A DNA stretch of 64,000 nt from Pedobacter sp. FW305-3-2-15-E-R2A2 (GTDB lineage Bacteria > Bacteroidota > Bacteroidia > Sphingobacteriales > Sphingobacteriaceae): contig NZ_CP151803.1 in NCBI RefSeq assembly GCF_038446955.1, positions 6,882,001 through 6,946,000 on the forward strand, given 5' to 3'. Shown here in pieces: positions 18,065 through 27,117 of the stretch. A program made the position numbers and the translations under genes. The notes beneath the pieces are model-generated. The model ran no database searches, was not told the origin of the DNA, and worked only from the letters and a program-made list of their open reading frames with translations. Position 1 is the stretch's first letter. The number at the start of each line of letters is the position of its first letter.

Positions 18065-19500
18065 AAGTATTGCTGACCGGTGCCAATGGTTATATTGGCA
18101 CCAGACTATTGCCTGTCCTTTTAGAACAGGGGCATGAAGTGGTTTGTATGGTCAGGGATAAAAGACGTTTTGCTCTGGAATCTGACTTTGGAAACCGGGT
18201 AAAAATCATTACAGGAGATCTGCTAAGGCCGTTGGAGGAGATCCCTAAAGATATCCAGGCTGCCTATTACCTGGTCCATTCGATGTCTGCGAGCGAAAAT
18301 GGATTCTCAGATCTGGAACTCCACTCTGCACAAAACTTTGTCAATGCACTTCAAGCGACAGATTGTGGTCAATTGATTTACCTGACAGGGATTGTAAATG
18401 ATGAAGGACTTTCCAAACACTTAAGCTCAAGGCTGGCAGTAGAAGAAGAACTAAAAAAATCAGGTATTGCTTTTACGATATTGAGAGCAGCCATCATTAT
18501 TGGATCGGGAAGTGCTTCATTTGAAATTATCAGAGATCTGACCGAGAAATTACCCCTTATGGTTGCCCCGAAATGGGTTCAAACAAAATGTCAGCCTATC
18601 GGAATCCGGGATGTGCTCCGTTATTTAAGTGGCGTATTGTCAAATGATAAAGCTTTAGGACAGATATTCGATATCGGAGGACCGGATGTACTCAGTTACA
18701 GGGAAATGATGATGCAGTATGCAGAAGTACGCCAGCTAAGAAGAATCATCATTACTCTTCCCTTATTGACGCCGCGTTTATCTTCCCTGTGGCTCAACCT
18801 CGTTACTTCAGTTCCTTATGCCCTCGCCAGAAGTCTGGTAGACAGCATGAAGAATGAGGTAATTTGTAAGGAAAACAAAATTACAGCCATTGTCCCAGGC
18901 CCTTGCCTCCCTTATCGGGAAACATTAAAGCTTGCATTTGAAAAGATAGAACAAAATTCTATTGTTTCCAGCTGGAAAGATGCCCTGAATAGAGGATACC
19001 TGGAAACCAGTTTCATGGACCAGGTTAAGGTCCCACAAAATGGAACACTGGAGTATAAGGTAAAAATGCCGTTTGAGAGAGATCCCAAAGAAGTATTTGA
19101 AAATATCTGGGGTATAGGAGGAGACAGAGGCTGGTATTACCTGAACTGGCTATGGAACCTGAGGGGTTTCCTGGACAAACTGTTTGGTGGTGTAGGTACC
19201 CGCAGAGGAAGAACAGGTAATTCTAGTTTACAAGCTGGTGATGTCCTGGATTTCTGGCGCGTTTTGCTGGCCGACAAAAACAATAGGCGGTTGTTGCTAT
19301 TTGCGGAGATGAAAGTACCCGGAGAAGCCTGGCTGGAATTTAAAATAGTTGAACATCATGGTCAGACATTTCTTTCCCAGATTGCGACTTTCAGGCCATC
19401 AGGATTGTGGGGCCGCGTTTATTGGTATGCAATGTTTCCTTTCCATCTTTTTCTTTTTAAAGGTATGGCGAGACAGATTACACTTTTTAGATTGCAATAA
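18061..19500 (+). CDS. NAD(P)-binding SDR-like protein with DUF2867 domain
   Basis: 479 residues. The N-terminal extended-SDR/atypical fold starts with the nucleotide motif TGANGYIGTRL (residues 6-16), covering roughly 1-290 (VHSMSASE, YLTGIV). A C-terminal DUF2867 domain (about 330-479, WYYLNWLWNLRGFLDKL, GVGTRRGR) belongs to the START/SRPBCC-like proteins that hold hydrophobic ligands. Overlaps the kinase gene by 4 bases. With the kinase, a role in lipid or quinone handling is plausible but inferred. Confidence 0.9.
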   Translation: MKVLLTGANGYIGTRLLPVLLEQGHEVVCMVRDKRRFALESDFGNRVKIITGDLLRPLEEIPKDIQAAYYLVHSMSASENGFSDLELHSAQNFVNALQATDCGQLIYLTGIVNDEGLSKHLSSRLAVEEELKKSGIAFTILRAAIIIGSGSASFEIIRDLTEKLPLMVAPKWVQTKCQPIGIRDVLRYLSGVLSNDKALGQIFDIGGPDVLSYREMMMQYAEVRQLRRIIITLPLLTPRLSSLWLNLVTSVPYALARSLVDSMKNEVICKENKITAIVPGPCLPYRETLKLAFEKIEQNSIVSSWKDALNRGYLETSFMDQVKVPQNGTLEYKVKMPFERDPKEVFENIWGIGGDRGWYYLNWLWNLRGFLDKLFGGVGTRRGRTGNSSLQAGDVLDFWRVLLADKNNRRLLLFAEMKVPGEAWLEFKIVEHHGQTFLSQIATFRPSGLWGRVYWYAMFPFHLFLFKGMARQITLFRLQ

Positions 19501-19531
19501 AAAAGGCACAATCGCCACAATTGCACCTTTT
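19501..19531 (+). terminator. Terminator after DUF2867 gene
   Basis: AAAAGG (19501-19506) pairs with CCTTTT (19526-19531) and inner CAAT with ATTG across a two-base mismatch; it lies directly behind the stop codon. Confidence 0.6.
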
Positions 19532-19671
19532 CTCTAACCTAAAACTTATATATAAGACGGTCTTAAATACAAAAGGTTTCATTTTAATTTATATTTTTTT
19601 AGATAATCCCCTCATTTGTGCTATAGCAGGATATTTACAAAAATTTGTTTATAAAAATCAAATAATATATG

Positions 19672-19699
19672 AACAAGCCGATCTTGTTAAATATATTTG
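19672..19699 (+). promoter_or_regulatory. Promoter of the receiver gene with overlapping inverted repeat
   Basis: -7 element TATATTTG at 19692-19699. Just upstream, AACAAG (19672-19677) and CTTGTT (19683-19688) form a 6-bp inverted repeat in the spacer where a repressor or activator could bind. The box includes the TTG at 19697, which argues against that codon being the translation start. Confidence 0.5.
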
Positions 19700-19723
19700 T
19701 ACTCCATAAAACACATCCTGATT

Positions 19724-20116
19724 TTGGCAAAAAGCTCTAAGATTCACAAAAACATACTTGTCATTGAAGACAATCATGCCATCCTTGATGTCATCACGCT
19801 GATTCTTCAAAGCGAGGCTTACAAGGTTACTGGTCTGAATAAAAGCGCAGATATGATGATGCATATCGAACAACTTAAACCTGACCTGGTTATTCTGGAT
19901 ATTATGCTTCCTGATGGAGACGGCAGGGAATTGTTAACTCAGCTTAGGTCTCAGGCTAGCACTGAAGACATTCCGGTGCTCATGATCTCTGCAAGATATA
20001 CCGAGGAGAATATTCAGCATGGCGCTTTCAAACCGAATGGATTTCTGGCCAAGCCTTTTGATATTGACGATCTTCTGGACAGAATTGAAGGCATCCTTGC
20101 AGGAAAAATTTATTAA
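19724..20116 (+). CDS. Stand-alone response-regulator receiver protein
   Basis: About 130 residues, a CheY-like receiver with no output domain. Acidic pocket ED in LVIEDNHAIL, phospho-acceptor Asp in VILDIMLPDGDG, Thr/Ser position in LMISARY, and the conserved Lys in LAKPFDIDDLL. No ATG is available; TTG 19724 is chosen because the other TTG (19697) lies in the promoter box. No histidine kinase is adjacent, so the partner is elsewhere and signalling must be by protein contact. Confidence 0.82.
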   Translation: MAKSSKIHKNILVIEDNHAILDVITLILQSEAYKVTGLNKSADMMMHIEQLKPDLVILDIMLPDGDGRELLTQLRSQASTEDIPVLMISARYTEENIQHGAFKPNGFLAKPFDIDDLLDRIEGILAGKIY

Positions 20117-20172
20117 TCCGGATCAACGCTTCCTGTTAAATTCGTATCTTAAACTCAAATTAATGAAACGAT

Positions 20173-20640
20173 ATGAATGCCAACGAAGCGCTCATTACCA
20201 AATTCTATACTGCTTTTCAAAATAAAGACGTCTCCACGATGCAGGAATGCTACAGCGATCAGGCGACCTTTAGCGATGCAGCCTTTACAGACCTCAACGC
20301 CAAAGAAGTTCGCGCCATGTGGGCAATGTTGATTAAAGGTGGAAAAGATATGCGTGTCGAGTTCAGCAATGTCAGGGCTGATGCGCATGGGGCAACAGCA
20401 CATTGGGATGCTTACTATACTTTTTCGGCAACAGGAAGAAAAGTTTTAAATCAAATCGACGCCCGCTTTGTCATTGAAAACGGCAAGATTGTGAAACATA
20501 CCGATCATTTCGACTTTTATACCTGGTCAAGACAGGCACTGGGACTTCCCGGACTTTTATTGGGATGGACCTCTTTTCTGAAAAACAAGGTAAGAAAGCA
20601 GGCCAGCGCTAAACTGGCTGCTTATATGGCAAGAGAATAA
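20173..20640 (+). CDS. NTF2-like / SnoaL-like protein
   Basis: 155 residues. The N-terminal pattern (ALITKFYTAFQNKDVSTMQECYSDQ) and the later HWDAYYTFSATGR and IVKHTDHFDFYTW fit the NTF2-like cone-shaped fold used by small ligand-binding proteins and isomerases such as ketosteroid isomerase. Cytoplasmic, no signal peptide. Start at ATG 20173. It lies 56 bases after the receiver gene, so co-transcription is possible. Substrate unknown. Confidence 0.85.
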   Translation: MNANEALITKFYTAFQNKDVSTMQECYSDQATFSDAAFTDLNAKEVRAMWAMLIKGGKDMRVEFSNVRADAHGATAHWDAYYTFSATGRKVLNQIDARFVIENGKIVKHTDHFDFYTWSRQALGLPGLLLGWTSFLKNKVRKQASAKLAAYMARE

Positions 20641-20648
20641 TCCTAAGA

Positions 20649-22034
20649 TTAATCTTTAATTCTTTCGATGATGGCCTCCAGGGATAGTTTATCCTGTTGG
20701 CCGCTGTGCATATCTTTTAAAGTTAATGCTCCGCTTTGCATTTCATCGCTACCGATCAAAATCACATAAGGGATGTTCTTGGCATCTGCATAGCTCATTT
20801 GTTTTTTAAGCTTTGCAGCACTTGGATATAATTCTGCAGCGATATTTGCATTTCTCAATTGCTGAACAATTGGGAGTGCATATAATTCGGCTGCTTCATC
20901 AAAATTACTGATCAGGACTTTTGTTCCCGCAGCAACAGACTCCGGGAAAAGATTCAGTTCCAATAATACGTCATAAATGCGGTCTGCACCAAAAGAGATA
21001 CCAACCCCTGTTAATCCTTTCAGGCCAAACATTCCAGTCAGGTCATCATAACGACCACCCCCACCGATGCTTCCCATAGCAGCTTCATTGGTTTTTACTT
21101 CAAAAATACAACCTGTGTAATAGTTTAAACCACGTGCCAATGTAATGTCCAGCTCGAGATCAGGGCTAAGTGCAGGGTTAGATTGTAACAATCCTTTTAA
21201 ATACCTGAAGACAGTCTCTATCTCCGCAATACCGTTCATCCCTGTAGCAGAACCGGCAAGTACGGTACGCAGGCTATTTAGTTTCTCTTCATTACTTCCC
21301 TGTAGTAAAATTACTGGTTTTAATTTCTCCAGATCAGCTTCTGTGAATCCACGTTCCAGCAATTCTTTACTTACACCATCCAAACCGATCTTGTCCAGTT
21401 TATCGATCGCCACAGTCATATCGATAATCAGCTCTGGCTTACCAATAATTTCAGCAATTCCAGATAATATTTTACGGTTATTTAATTTGATGGTAAAGTC
21501 TTTCAGGCCAAGGTTACTCAGGGCTTCCTGATAGATCAATACAAATTCTGCTTCATTTAATAAGCTATCCGATCCTACAACATCCACATCACACTGATAG
21601 AACTCTCTGTAGCGACCTTTCTGTGGCCGGTCGGCTCTCCACACCGGCTGAACCTGAAAGCGCTTAAAAGGCAGAGAAATGTCGTTCTGGTGCATCACCA
21701 CGTAACGGGCAAAAGGTACTGTTAAATCATATCTCAATGCTTTTTCGCTGATGGATGAAATCAGCTTCTGAGAATTGGCATTAGCCAGTAATTCCGGATT
21801 CGCTTTAGAGAGAAAATCTCCGCTGTTTAAAATCTTAAAGATCAGCTTATCTCCTTCATCTCCGTATTTACCTGTTAAAGTACTCAGGTTTTCCATGGTT
21901 GGCGTTTGTATTTCCGCATATCCGTATTTCTTAAATACCGTTTTAATGGTATCAAAAATATAATTGCGTTTGACCATTTCCTGAGGTGAAAAATCACGGG
22001 TTCCTTTAACTAGAGAAGGTTTAATATTCGACAT
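20649..22034 (-). CDS. hisS: Histidyl-tRNA synthetase
   Basis: 461 residues from ATG 22034. Class II synthetase: motif 2 region WRADRPQKGRYREFYQCD, histidine-binding LARGLNYYTG near the middle, motif 3 GGGGRYDDL and GISFGADRI, then the HGTP anticodon-binding domain (VLISNFDEAAELYAL onward). Charges tRNA-His in the cytoplasm. An in-frame TTG at 22064 would add 10 residues but is upstream of the -7 promoter box, so ATG 22034 is preferred. Confidence 0.96.
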   Translation of the reverse strand: MSNIKPSLVKGTRDFSPQEMVKRNYIFDTIKTVFKKYGYAEIQTPTMENLSTLTGKYGDEGDKLIFKILNSGDFLSKANPELLANANSQKLISSISEKALRYDLTVPFARYVVMHQNDISLPFKRFQVQPVWRADRPQKGRYREFYQCDVDVVGSDSLLNEAEFVLIYQEALSNLGLKDFTIKLNNRKILSGIAEIIGKPELIIDMTVAIDKLDKIGLDGVSKELLERGFTEADLEKLKPVILLQGSNEEKLNSLRTVLAGSATGMNGIAEIETVFRYLKGLLQSNPALSPDLELDITLARGLNYYTGCIFEVKTNEAAMGSIGGGGRYDDLTGMFGLKGLTGVGISFGADRIYDVLLELNLFPESVAAGTKVLISNFDEAAELYALPIVQQLRNANIAAELYPSAAKLKKQMSYADAKNIPYVILIGSDEMQSGALTLKDMHSGQQDKLSLEAIIERIKD

Positions 22035-22039
22035 AGCGA

Positions 22040-22047
22040 CAAAAGTA
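22040..22047 (-). promoter_or_regulatory. -7 promoter element TACTTTTG for hisS
   Basis: TAnnTTTG match separated from the hisS ATG by only 5 bases, so the predicted transcript starts at or beside the A of ATG (leaderless). Confidence 0.6.
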
Positions 22048-22064
22048 CAAAAAGTAACAGGCAT

Positions 22065-22091
22065 AAAAAAAGCTGCCGAAGCAGCTTTTTA
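22065..22091 (-). terminator. Terminator after pyruvate dehydrogenase E2 gene
   Basis: AAAAAAGCTGC (22065-22075) pairs with GCAGCTTTTT (22081-22090). On the minus strand this is a GC hairpin followed by a U-run, between the E2 gene and hisS. Confidence 0.85.
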
Positions 22092-22107
22092 GATTATTTA
22101 AATATTT

Positions 22108-23769
22108 TTAAACCAATAACCTTACTGGTTCTTCTAACAATGCTTTTAGCGTCTGTAGGAAAGCAGATCCTGTTGCACCATCCACTACACGGTGATCGCA
22201 ACTTAAAGTTACCTTCATTACATTACCAGGGACTACAGCACCATTTTTAACCACAGGAACCTGAGAGATTCCTCCGATTGCAAGAATACAGGCATCTGGT
22301 GGGTTAATGATTGCTGTAAATTCATCAATTCCGAACATTCCTAAGTTAGAAATGGTGAATGTTGAACCTTCCCAATCTGCAGGTTGTAATTTCTTCGCTT
22401 TAGCACGCTGCGCAAAGTCTTTAACTTCTGCTGAGATATGAGACAATGATTTACCATCTGCAAAACGAACAACAGGAACCAATAAACCATCTTCTACCGC
22501 TACGGCTACGCCAATGTTCACATGCTCATTGTAACGGATCTTATCCCCTAACCATGAAGAGTTTACATTAGGGTGTTGTTTTAAAGCAATTGCTACTGCT
22601 TTTAACACCATATCGTTGAAAGAGATTTTAACAGGTGCATATTCATTGATTTTAGTACGGGCAGCAATTGCACCATCCATATCAATAGACATCGTTAAAT
22701 AGAAATGCGGTGCTGTGAATAAGCTTTCAGATAGGCGCTTAGCAATTACTTTACGCATCTGAGTAACCGGTTTCTCTGTATATTTTTCTTCGCCAACAAA
22801 TACAGGAATGCTTACCTGAGCCTGTTTCTCCGCTGGAGCTGCTGAAGTTGTAGCTGCCGGTGTGGCGGCCACTGCTGCTGCAGGCTTGAAGTTCTCAATA
22901 TCTTTTTTGATGATACGTCCGCCATCAGCACTACCTGCCACCTGAGCAAGGTCAATACCTTTGTCTTTCGCAATTCTTTTTGCTAAAGGAGATGCTTTTA
23001 CGCGATCTGAACTTTCAGCAGCAGTTTCTGCCGCTACAGATGAAGTGCTTTCTGCTACCGGAGCATCTGCTTTTTTATCTGCTGCAGGTTTCGCAGGAGC
23101 ATCGCCTTGCGCAAGGATTCCACTGATGTCTGTTCCTTCAGGACCAACAATAGCAATAATACCATTCACTTTAGCCGCTGCACCTTTTTCTACACCGATA
23201 TGTAATAAGGTTCCGTCTGCATACCCCATTACTTCCATAGTTGCCTTATCGGTCTCTACGTCAGCAAGGATATCGTCGTTTTTAATTTTATCACCAACTT
23301 TTTTATGCCATTCAGCAATTACGCCTTCAGTCATGGTATCACTTAGCAAAGGCATTCTTACCACAGTAACGCCCATTTTCTCTAAATCTGCATCCGTGAT
23401 TCCTGCCGCAGCAGTTGCTTCTTTTTTATCTTCAGCAGGTTTTTCAGCCAGAGCAGCTTCTGCTGCCGGTTTTGCTTCCGCCGATGGCGTCGCAGCACCT
23501 TCAGCATCTAATGCTGCTTTATAATCTTCACCTTCTTTACCTATGACCGCAATAACCGCGTCAACAGGAACAGCTTGACCTTCTTCTACACCAATGTATA
23601 ATACGGTACCGTCCCAATATGACTCTAAATCCATGGTTGCCTTATCGGTTTCCACTTCGGCCATTACATCGCCACTTTTAACTTTATCGCCAACTTTTTT
23701 ATGCCACTTCGCCATTACACCTTCGGTCATGGTATCGCTCATTTTGGGCATTCTAACTATTTCAGCCAT
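22108..23769 (-). CDS. pdhC: Pyruvate dehydrogenase E2 (dihydrolipoamide acetyltransferase)
   Basis: 553 residues. Two N-terminal lipoyl domains, each with the lipoyl-lysine motif ETDKAT (near residues 41-46 and 168-173), joined by Ala/Glu/Pro-rich flexible linkers. Then comes a peripheral-subunit-binding domain (ASPLAKRIAKDKGIDL, about 262-300) and the catalytic domain ending with DHRVVDGA (catalytic His and Asp). Transfers acetyl from lipoamide to CoA. It follows the E1-alpha gene by 30 bases on the same strand; E1-beta and E3 are not nearby. Confidence 0.94.
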   Translation of the reverse strand: MAEIVRMPKMSDTMTEGVMAKWHKKVGDKVKSGDVMAEVETDKATMDLESYWDGTVLYIGVEEGQAVPVDAVIAVIGKEGEDYKAALDAEGAATPSAEAKPAAEAALAEKPAEDKKEATAAAGITDADLEKMGVTVVRMPLLSDTMTEGVIAEWHKKVGDKIKNDDILADVETDKATMEVMGYADGTLLHIGVEKGAAAKVNGIIAIVGPEGTDISGILAQGDAPAKPAADKKADAPVAESTSSVAAETAAESSDRVKASPLAKRIAKDKGIDLAQVAGSADGGRIIKKDIENFKPAAAVAATPAATTSAAPAEKQAQVSIPVFVGEEKYTEKPVTQMRKVIAKRLSESLFTAPHFYLTMSIDMDGAIAARTKINEYAPVKISFNDMVLKAVAIALKQHPNVNSSWLGDKIRYNEHVNIGVAVAVEDGLLVPVVRFADGKSLSHISAEVKDFAQRAKAKKLQPADWEGSTFTISNLGMFGIDEFTAIINPPDACILAIGGISQVPVVKNGAVVPGNVMKVTLSCDHRVVDGATGSAFLQTLKALLEEPVRLLV

Positions 23770-23799
23770 TCTATATTATTAAATGAAATGCGTTCTAAA

Positions 23800-24795
23800 T
23801 TAATCTAGTACGTAAGGATAATCCTGTTGTACATAAACATCTTGATATAATTCTGATTCTTCCGGCCAAGGTGACTCTTCCGCAAATTTAACAGCATCAT
23901 CGACAATTTGTTTCACTTTAGCTTCAATCTCTTCAATCCATGCCTGATCAGCATATTTTTCCTGAAGGATTGTCTCTCTTACAGCTTCGATAGGATCTTT
24001 AGTTTTGTAAGATTCTAATTCGTCTTTAGAACGATATTTAGCAGGATCAGACATTGAGTGACCGCGGTAACGGTAAGTTCTGATCTCCAGGAAGGTTGGT
24101 CCGTCACCATTTCTTGCACGTTGAGCAGCTTCGTCCATTGCAGTGTGAACTGCTACAGGATCCATTCCGTCTACCGGTGCACATGGCATATCAAAACCTA
24201 AACCTATTTTATATATATCAGTCATGTTGGTGGTACGCTCTACAGAGGTTCCCATTGCATAACCATTATTCTCACAAACAAAGATGACAGGTAGTTTCCA
24301 TAACATCGCCATATTAAAGGCTTCGTTTAAAGCACCCTGACGAACTGCTCCATCACCCATGTAACAAACATTTACATTTTTAGTGCCTTTATATTTTTCA
24401 GCGAAAGCGATACCTGCTCCTAATGGAATTTGTCCACCAACGATACCATGTCCACCATAAAAGTTATGCTCTTTGCTAAACATGTGCATAGAACCACCTT
24501 TTCCTTTAGAACATCCGGTAGCTTTACCATACATCTCTGCCATAATGCTATTTGCACTCACACCTTTTGCTAAAGCATGCGCATGATCGCGGTAGGCAGT
24601 GATCATAGAATCCTCTGGTTGTAGTGCCGAAATAGCTCCTGCTACCACAGCTTCCTGACCTATATATAGGTGACAAAAACCACGGATTTTCTGTTGTCCG
24701 TACAATTGACCTGTTTTCTCTTCGAACTTGCGCATCAGCAACATCGACTCAAACCACTTCAGATAGGTATCTTTATTAATTTCTACTGCACTCAT
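23800..24795 (-). CDS. pdhA: Pyruvate dehydrogenase E1 component, alpha subunit
   Basis: 331 residues. Thiamine-diphosphate motif GDGAVRQGALNEAFNMA through CENN (about 148-178), and the phosphorylation-loop-like segment YRYRGHSMSDPAKYRS near 243-258. With an E1-beta subunit it decarboxylates pyruvate and acetylates E2. First gene of a pdhA-E2 operon, with its own promoter upstream. The beta subunit gene is absent from the window. Confidence 0.94.
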   Translation of the reverse strand: MSAVEINKDTYLKWFESMLLMRKFEEKTGQLYGQQKIRGFCHLYIGQEAVVAGAISALQPEDSMITAYRDHAHALAKGVSANSIMAEMYGKATGCSKGKGGSMHMFSKEHNFYGGHGIVGGQIPLGAGIAFAEKYKGTKNVNVCYMGDGAVRQGALNEAFNMAMLWKLPVIFVCENNGYAMGTSVERTTNMTDIYKIGLGFDMPCAPVDGMDPVAVHTAMDEAAQRARNGDGPTFLEIRTYRYRGHSMSDPAKYRSKDELESYKTKDPIEAVRETILQEKYADQAWIEEIEAKVKQIVDDAVKFAEESPWPEESELYQDVYVQQDYPYVLD

Positions 24796-24824
24796 TTTTG
24801 GGTATTGGTTTTTATTTACAAGAG

Positions 24825-24832
24825 CAAATCTA
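24825..24832 (-). promoter_or_regulatory. -7 promoter element TAGATTTG for pdhA
   Basis: TAnnTTTG match on the minus strand, 29 bases upstream of the pdhA ATG at 24795. Confidence 0.55.
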
Positions 24833-24924
24833 CTTTTTTATTGCAACATATAGAAGAAATACATGTAAAATGAACACTAAGGTTACATAAAATGTGGATA
24901 ACTTTTAGATTTAAACATTTTACA

Positions 24925-24956
24925 TTTGGATAACATTTGTAAAATACATAGTTTTG
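24925..24956 (+). promoter_or_regulatory. Promoter (-33 TTTG, -7 TAGTTTTG) of NlpC/P60 gene
   Basis: TTTG at 24925-24928, 20-base spacer, then TAGTTTTG at 24949-24956. This gives a leader of about 60 bases before ATG 25024. A second TAnnTTTG match (TACATTTG, 24921-24928) overlaps the -33 site. Confidence 0.6.
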
Positions 24957-25023
24957 GCACCGGACAATAAGCCCCAAGTGGTGTACGTTTAAGTGTAAGT
25001 GTCTATTACCCAAACTTAATAGT

Positions 25024-25578
25024 ATGATAAAAAAATTTTTGTTTTCTACCCTCATTGTCTCGTGCAGCCTTTCTGCCGTTCACGCACAGACAAAAACAAA
25101 AGAAACCAATAAATTAGAAGATCCTGATAATTTAGCTTCACAATATTTTTCTCAGGTAATGGGTGTTGCGGTAGATGCAACCTCTAACATCAAACTCTAC
25201 AAATTCATTTATGAATGGATTGGCACTCCTTACCGTTTTGGAGGAAATACCAAGAGAGGCATTGATTGTTCCGCTTTCACAAAAGCGATTTACGATAAAG
25301 TTTTCAACACCACCATACTCCGCAATTCCCGTGACATCTTTAGCATGGTAGATCCACTGCCAAAAGACGAACTAAAAGAAGGAGATCTGGTATTCTTTAA
25401 GATCAAAAGCCGCAGCATTACACATATTGGCATTTACCTTGGAGACAATCGCTTCGCTCATGCCTCCTCCAGTCGTGGAGTCGTGATCAGTAATTTAAAC
25501 GAACCTTATTATTCCCGGTATTTTTACAAAGGTGGCAGAATTCTTGATCCTGTAAAAAATGACCTGATTGAGGAATAG
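25024..25578 (+). CDS. NlpC/P60 (C40) cell-wall peptidase, secreted
   Basis: 184 residues. Sec signal peptide (to about VHAQ). The C40 domain begins YKFIYEWIGTPYRFGG, with catalytic Cys in GIDCSAFTKAIY, His in SITHIGIYLGDNRFAHAS and the third polar residue after it. Such enzymes cleave gamma-D-Glu/diaminopimelate bonds in stem peptides. Single-domain with no binding repeats. Likely periplasmic peptidoglycan turnover. A terminator follows. Confidence 0.92.
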   Translation: MIKKFLFSTLIVSCSLSAVHAQTKTKETNKLEDPDNLASQYFSQVMGVAVDATSNIKLYKFIYEWIGTPYRFGGNTKRGIDCSAFTKAIYDKVFNTTILRNSRDIFSMVDPLPKDELKEGDLVFFKIKSRSITHIGIYLGDNRFAHASSSRGVVISNLNEPYYSRYFYKGGRILDPVKNDLIEE

Positions 25579-25603
25579 TCCTCAGCAAATTAAAGATATA
25601 TTG

Positions 25604-25634
25604 AGTCCTCCTAATCTCTGGGAGGACTTTTTTT
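25604..25634 (+). terminator. Terminator after NlpC/P60 gene
   Basis: AGTCCTCC (25604-25611) pairs with GGAGGACT (25621-25628), followed by a T-run. Confidence 0.88.
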
Positions 25635-25659
25635 ATGACAACGCAGTACCTCTAAATAA

Positions 25660-26781
25660 ATGAAATTCTCCAACACTATTGCCCTTGCACTTTCCTCGGT
25701 TATATTTATGTTCAGCTGTCAGAGAAACAGCGCAAGCGTTCCTCAGCAAATTAAAAAAGACAGTATCCAGCTCAGCATAAAAAGAGATACGCTTTCCACT
25801 ACTGACACCATTTCTATCACTGCTGTCGGCGATATGATGTTGGGATCGGCATTCCCCGACAAAGCGAACCTTCCGGCCGATGATGCCATCAATAGTTTCA
25901 AAGAAGTAGATAGCTTTCTAAAAGGAGACATCATTTTCGGAAATCTGGAAGGTTGTTTACTCGACAATGGGAAATCCACTAAGTGCAGCGATCCTAACAG
26001 CAACAGCTGCTTCGCTTTCAGAATGCCGGAACGATATGCTGGTATCTTCAAAAAAGCAGGTTTTAACCTCTTCAGCGTGGCCAACAACCATGTGGGAGAT
26101 TTTGGCAAAAAAGGCCGGACAAGAACCACCGAAATCCTGGATTCTCTTCAGATCAATTACGCAGGTCTTCAATCCCATCCTTTTAAAATTTTCGAAAAAG
26201 ACAGCGTGAAATATGCATTCTGTGCTTTTGCACCGAATGAAAATACCGTTTCCATCAATAAGATCGATAGTGCAAAAGAATTGGTAGCAAGATTAAAAAA
26301 ACAGGTAGATATCGTCATTGTCTCCTTTCATGGTGGTGGCGAGGGTGCAAAATTTGAGCATGTACCCCGAAAGAATGAAATTTTTTATAAAGAAAACAGA
26401 GGAAACGTTTACCAATTTGCCCATTCCGTAATTGATGCCGGAGCAGATATAGTGATTGGACACGGCCCTCATGTGACGAGAGCCGTAGAAGTTTATAAAA
26501 ATAAATTTATTGCCTATAGCCTCGGTAATTTCTGCACTTATGGCATGTTCAGCTTAAAAGGCCCCAATGGAATTGCCCCCCTGATGCAGATTAAGCTCAA
26601 TGGCAAAGGAGATTTTCTATATGCAGATGTCGTATCTGTAAAACAGGATAAATCAACGCGTCTGACTCTGGACGAAAGCTATAGTGCATTCAAAAAAATA
26701 AAATTCCTTACAGATACAGATTTTCCAGGTCATCGCCTTGATTTCTCAGAAAACGGACATATTGAATTAAAAAACAATTAA
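25660..26781 (+). CDS. CapA-like metallophosphatase-fold lipoprotein
   Basis: 373 residues. Lipoprotein signal ending MFSC (Cys20). PGA_cap domain: AVGDMMLGSAF, FGNLEGCLLDNG, SVANNHVGDFGK, FHGGGE and GHGPHVTRAVE followed by AYSLGNF, the metal-binding pattern of calcineurin-like CapA proteins. CapA was named for poly-gamma-glutamate capsule production in Bacillus, but no capB/capC genes are here, so the role is unknown. The last 4 bases overlap the convergent small membrane protein gene. Confidence 0.88.
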   Translation: MKFSNTIALALSSVIFMFSCQRNSASVPQQIKKDSIQLSIKRDTLSTTDTISITAVGDMMLGSAFPDKANLPADDAINSFKEVDSFLKGDIIFGNLEGCLLDNGKSTKCSDPNSNSCFAFRMPERYAGIFKKAGFNLFSVANNHVGDFGKKGRTRTTEILDSLQINYAGLQSHPFKIFEKDSVKYAFCAFAPNENTVSINKIDSAKELVARLKKQVDIVIVSFHGGGEGAKFEHVPRKNEIFYKENRGNVYQFAHSVIDAGADIVIGHGPHVTRAVEVYKNKFIAYSLGNFCTYGMFSLKGPNGIAPLMQIKLNGKGDFLYADVVSVKQDKSTRLTLDESYSAFKKIKFLTDTDFPGHRLDFSENGHIELKNN

Positions 26782-26963
26782 GCCTCGTCTTTTGTATTTT
26801 TTACTAATCCTATTCCCGAAACAAAGAAAATAAGACCAATAATAGCCGCTACAATCAGCTCTCTGGTGTGCAGGTTATGTCTAACAAATCCATAGCCCGC
26901 ATAAATTAGGCCTATAATTCCTAAAATAGTTAGAATAGTTCCAAAAGTCCTTTTAACATTCAT
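26778..26963 (-). CDS. Small two-helix membrane protein
   Basis: 61 residues with two hydrophobic helices (about 8-27 and 37-54) and a charged tail KNTKDEA. No catalytic or binding motif. Too short for a confident family, but composition, spacing and an ATG start support a real gene. Convergent with the CapA-like gene, sharing 4 bases. Confidence 0.7.
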   Translation of the reverse strand: MNVKRTFGTILTILGIIGLIYAGYGFVRHNLHTRELIVAAIIGLIFFVSGIGLVKNTKDEA

Positions 26964-27117
26964 TGTATTTTAGTTTAAGTTCAACTCATCTATACAAAAT
27001 CTATGCCCCATCTTTATTCTCCACCGTTATTCTCCTTATAAAATAATTCTGCCTCCATCATAAGGCAGGAATTCTTCGTATCTTGAAGAAGTTATTTTTA
27101 ATCAAAAACTCATACTT

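Noticed and set aside
22961-23524. 187-codon open frame antisense to the pyruvate dehydrogenase E2 gene
   Set aside because: It is a Ser/Ala-rich mirror of the Ala/Glu/Pro linkers of the E2 protein, with no start context or family resemblance.
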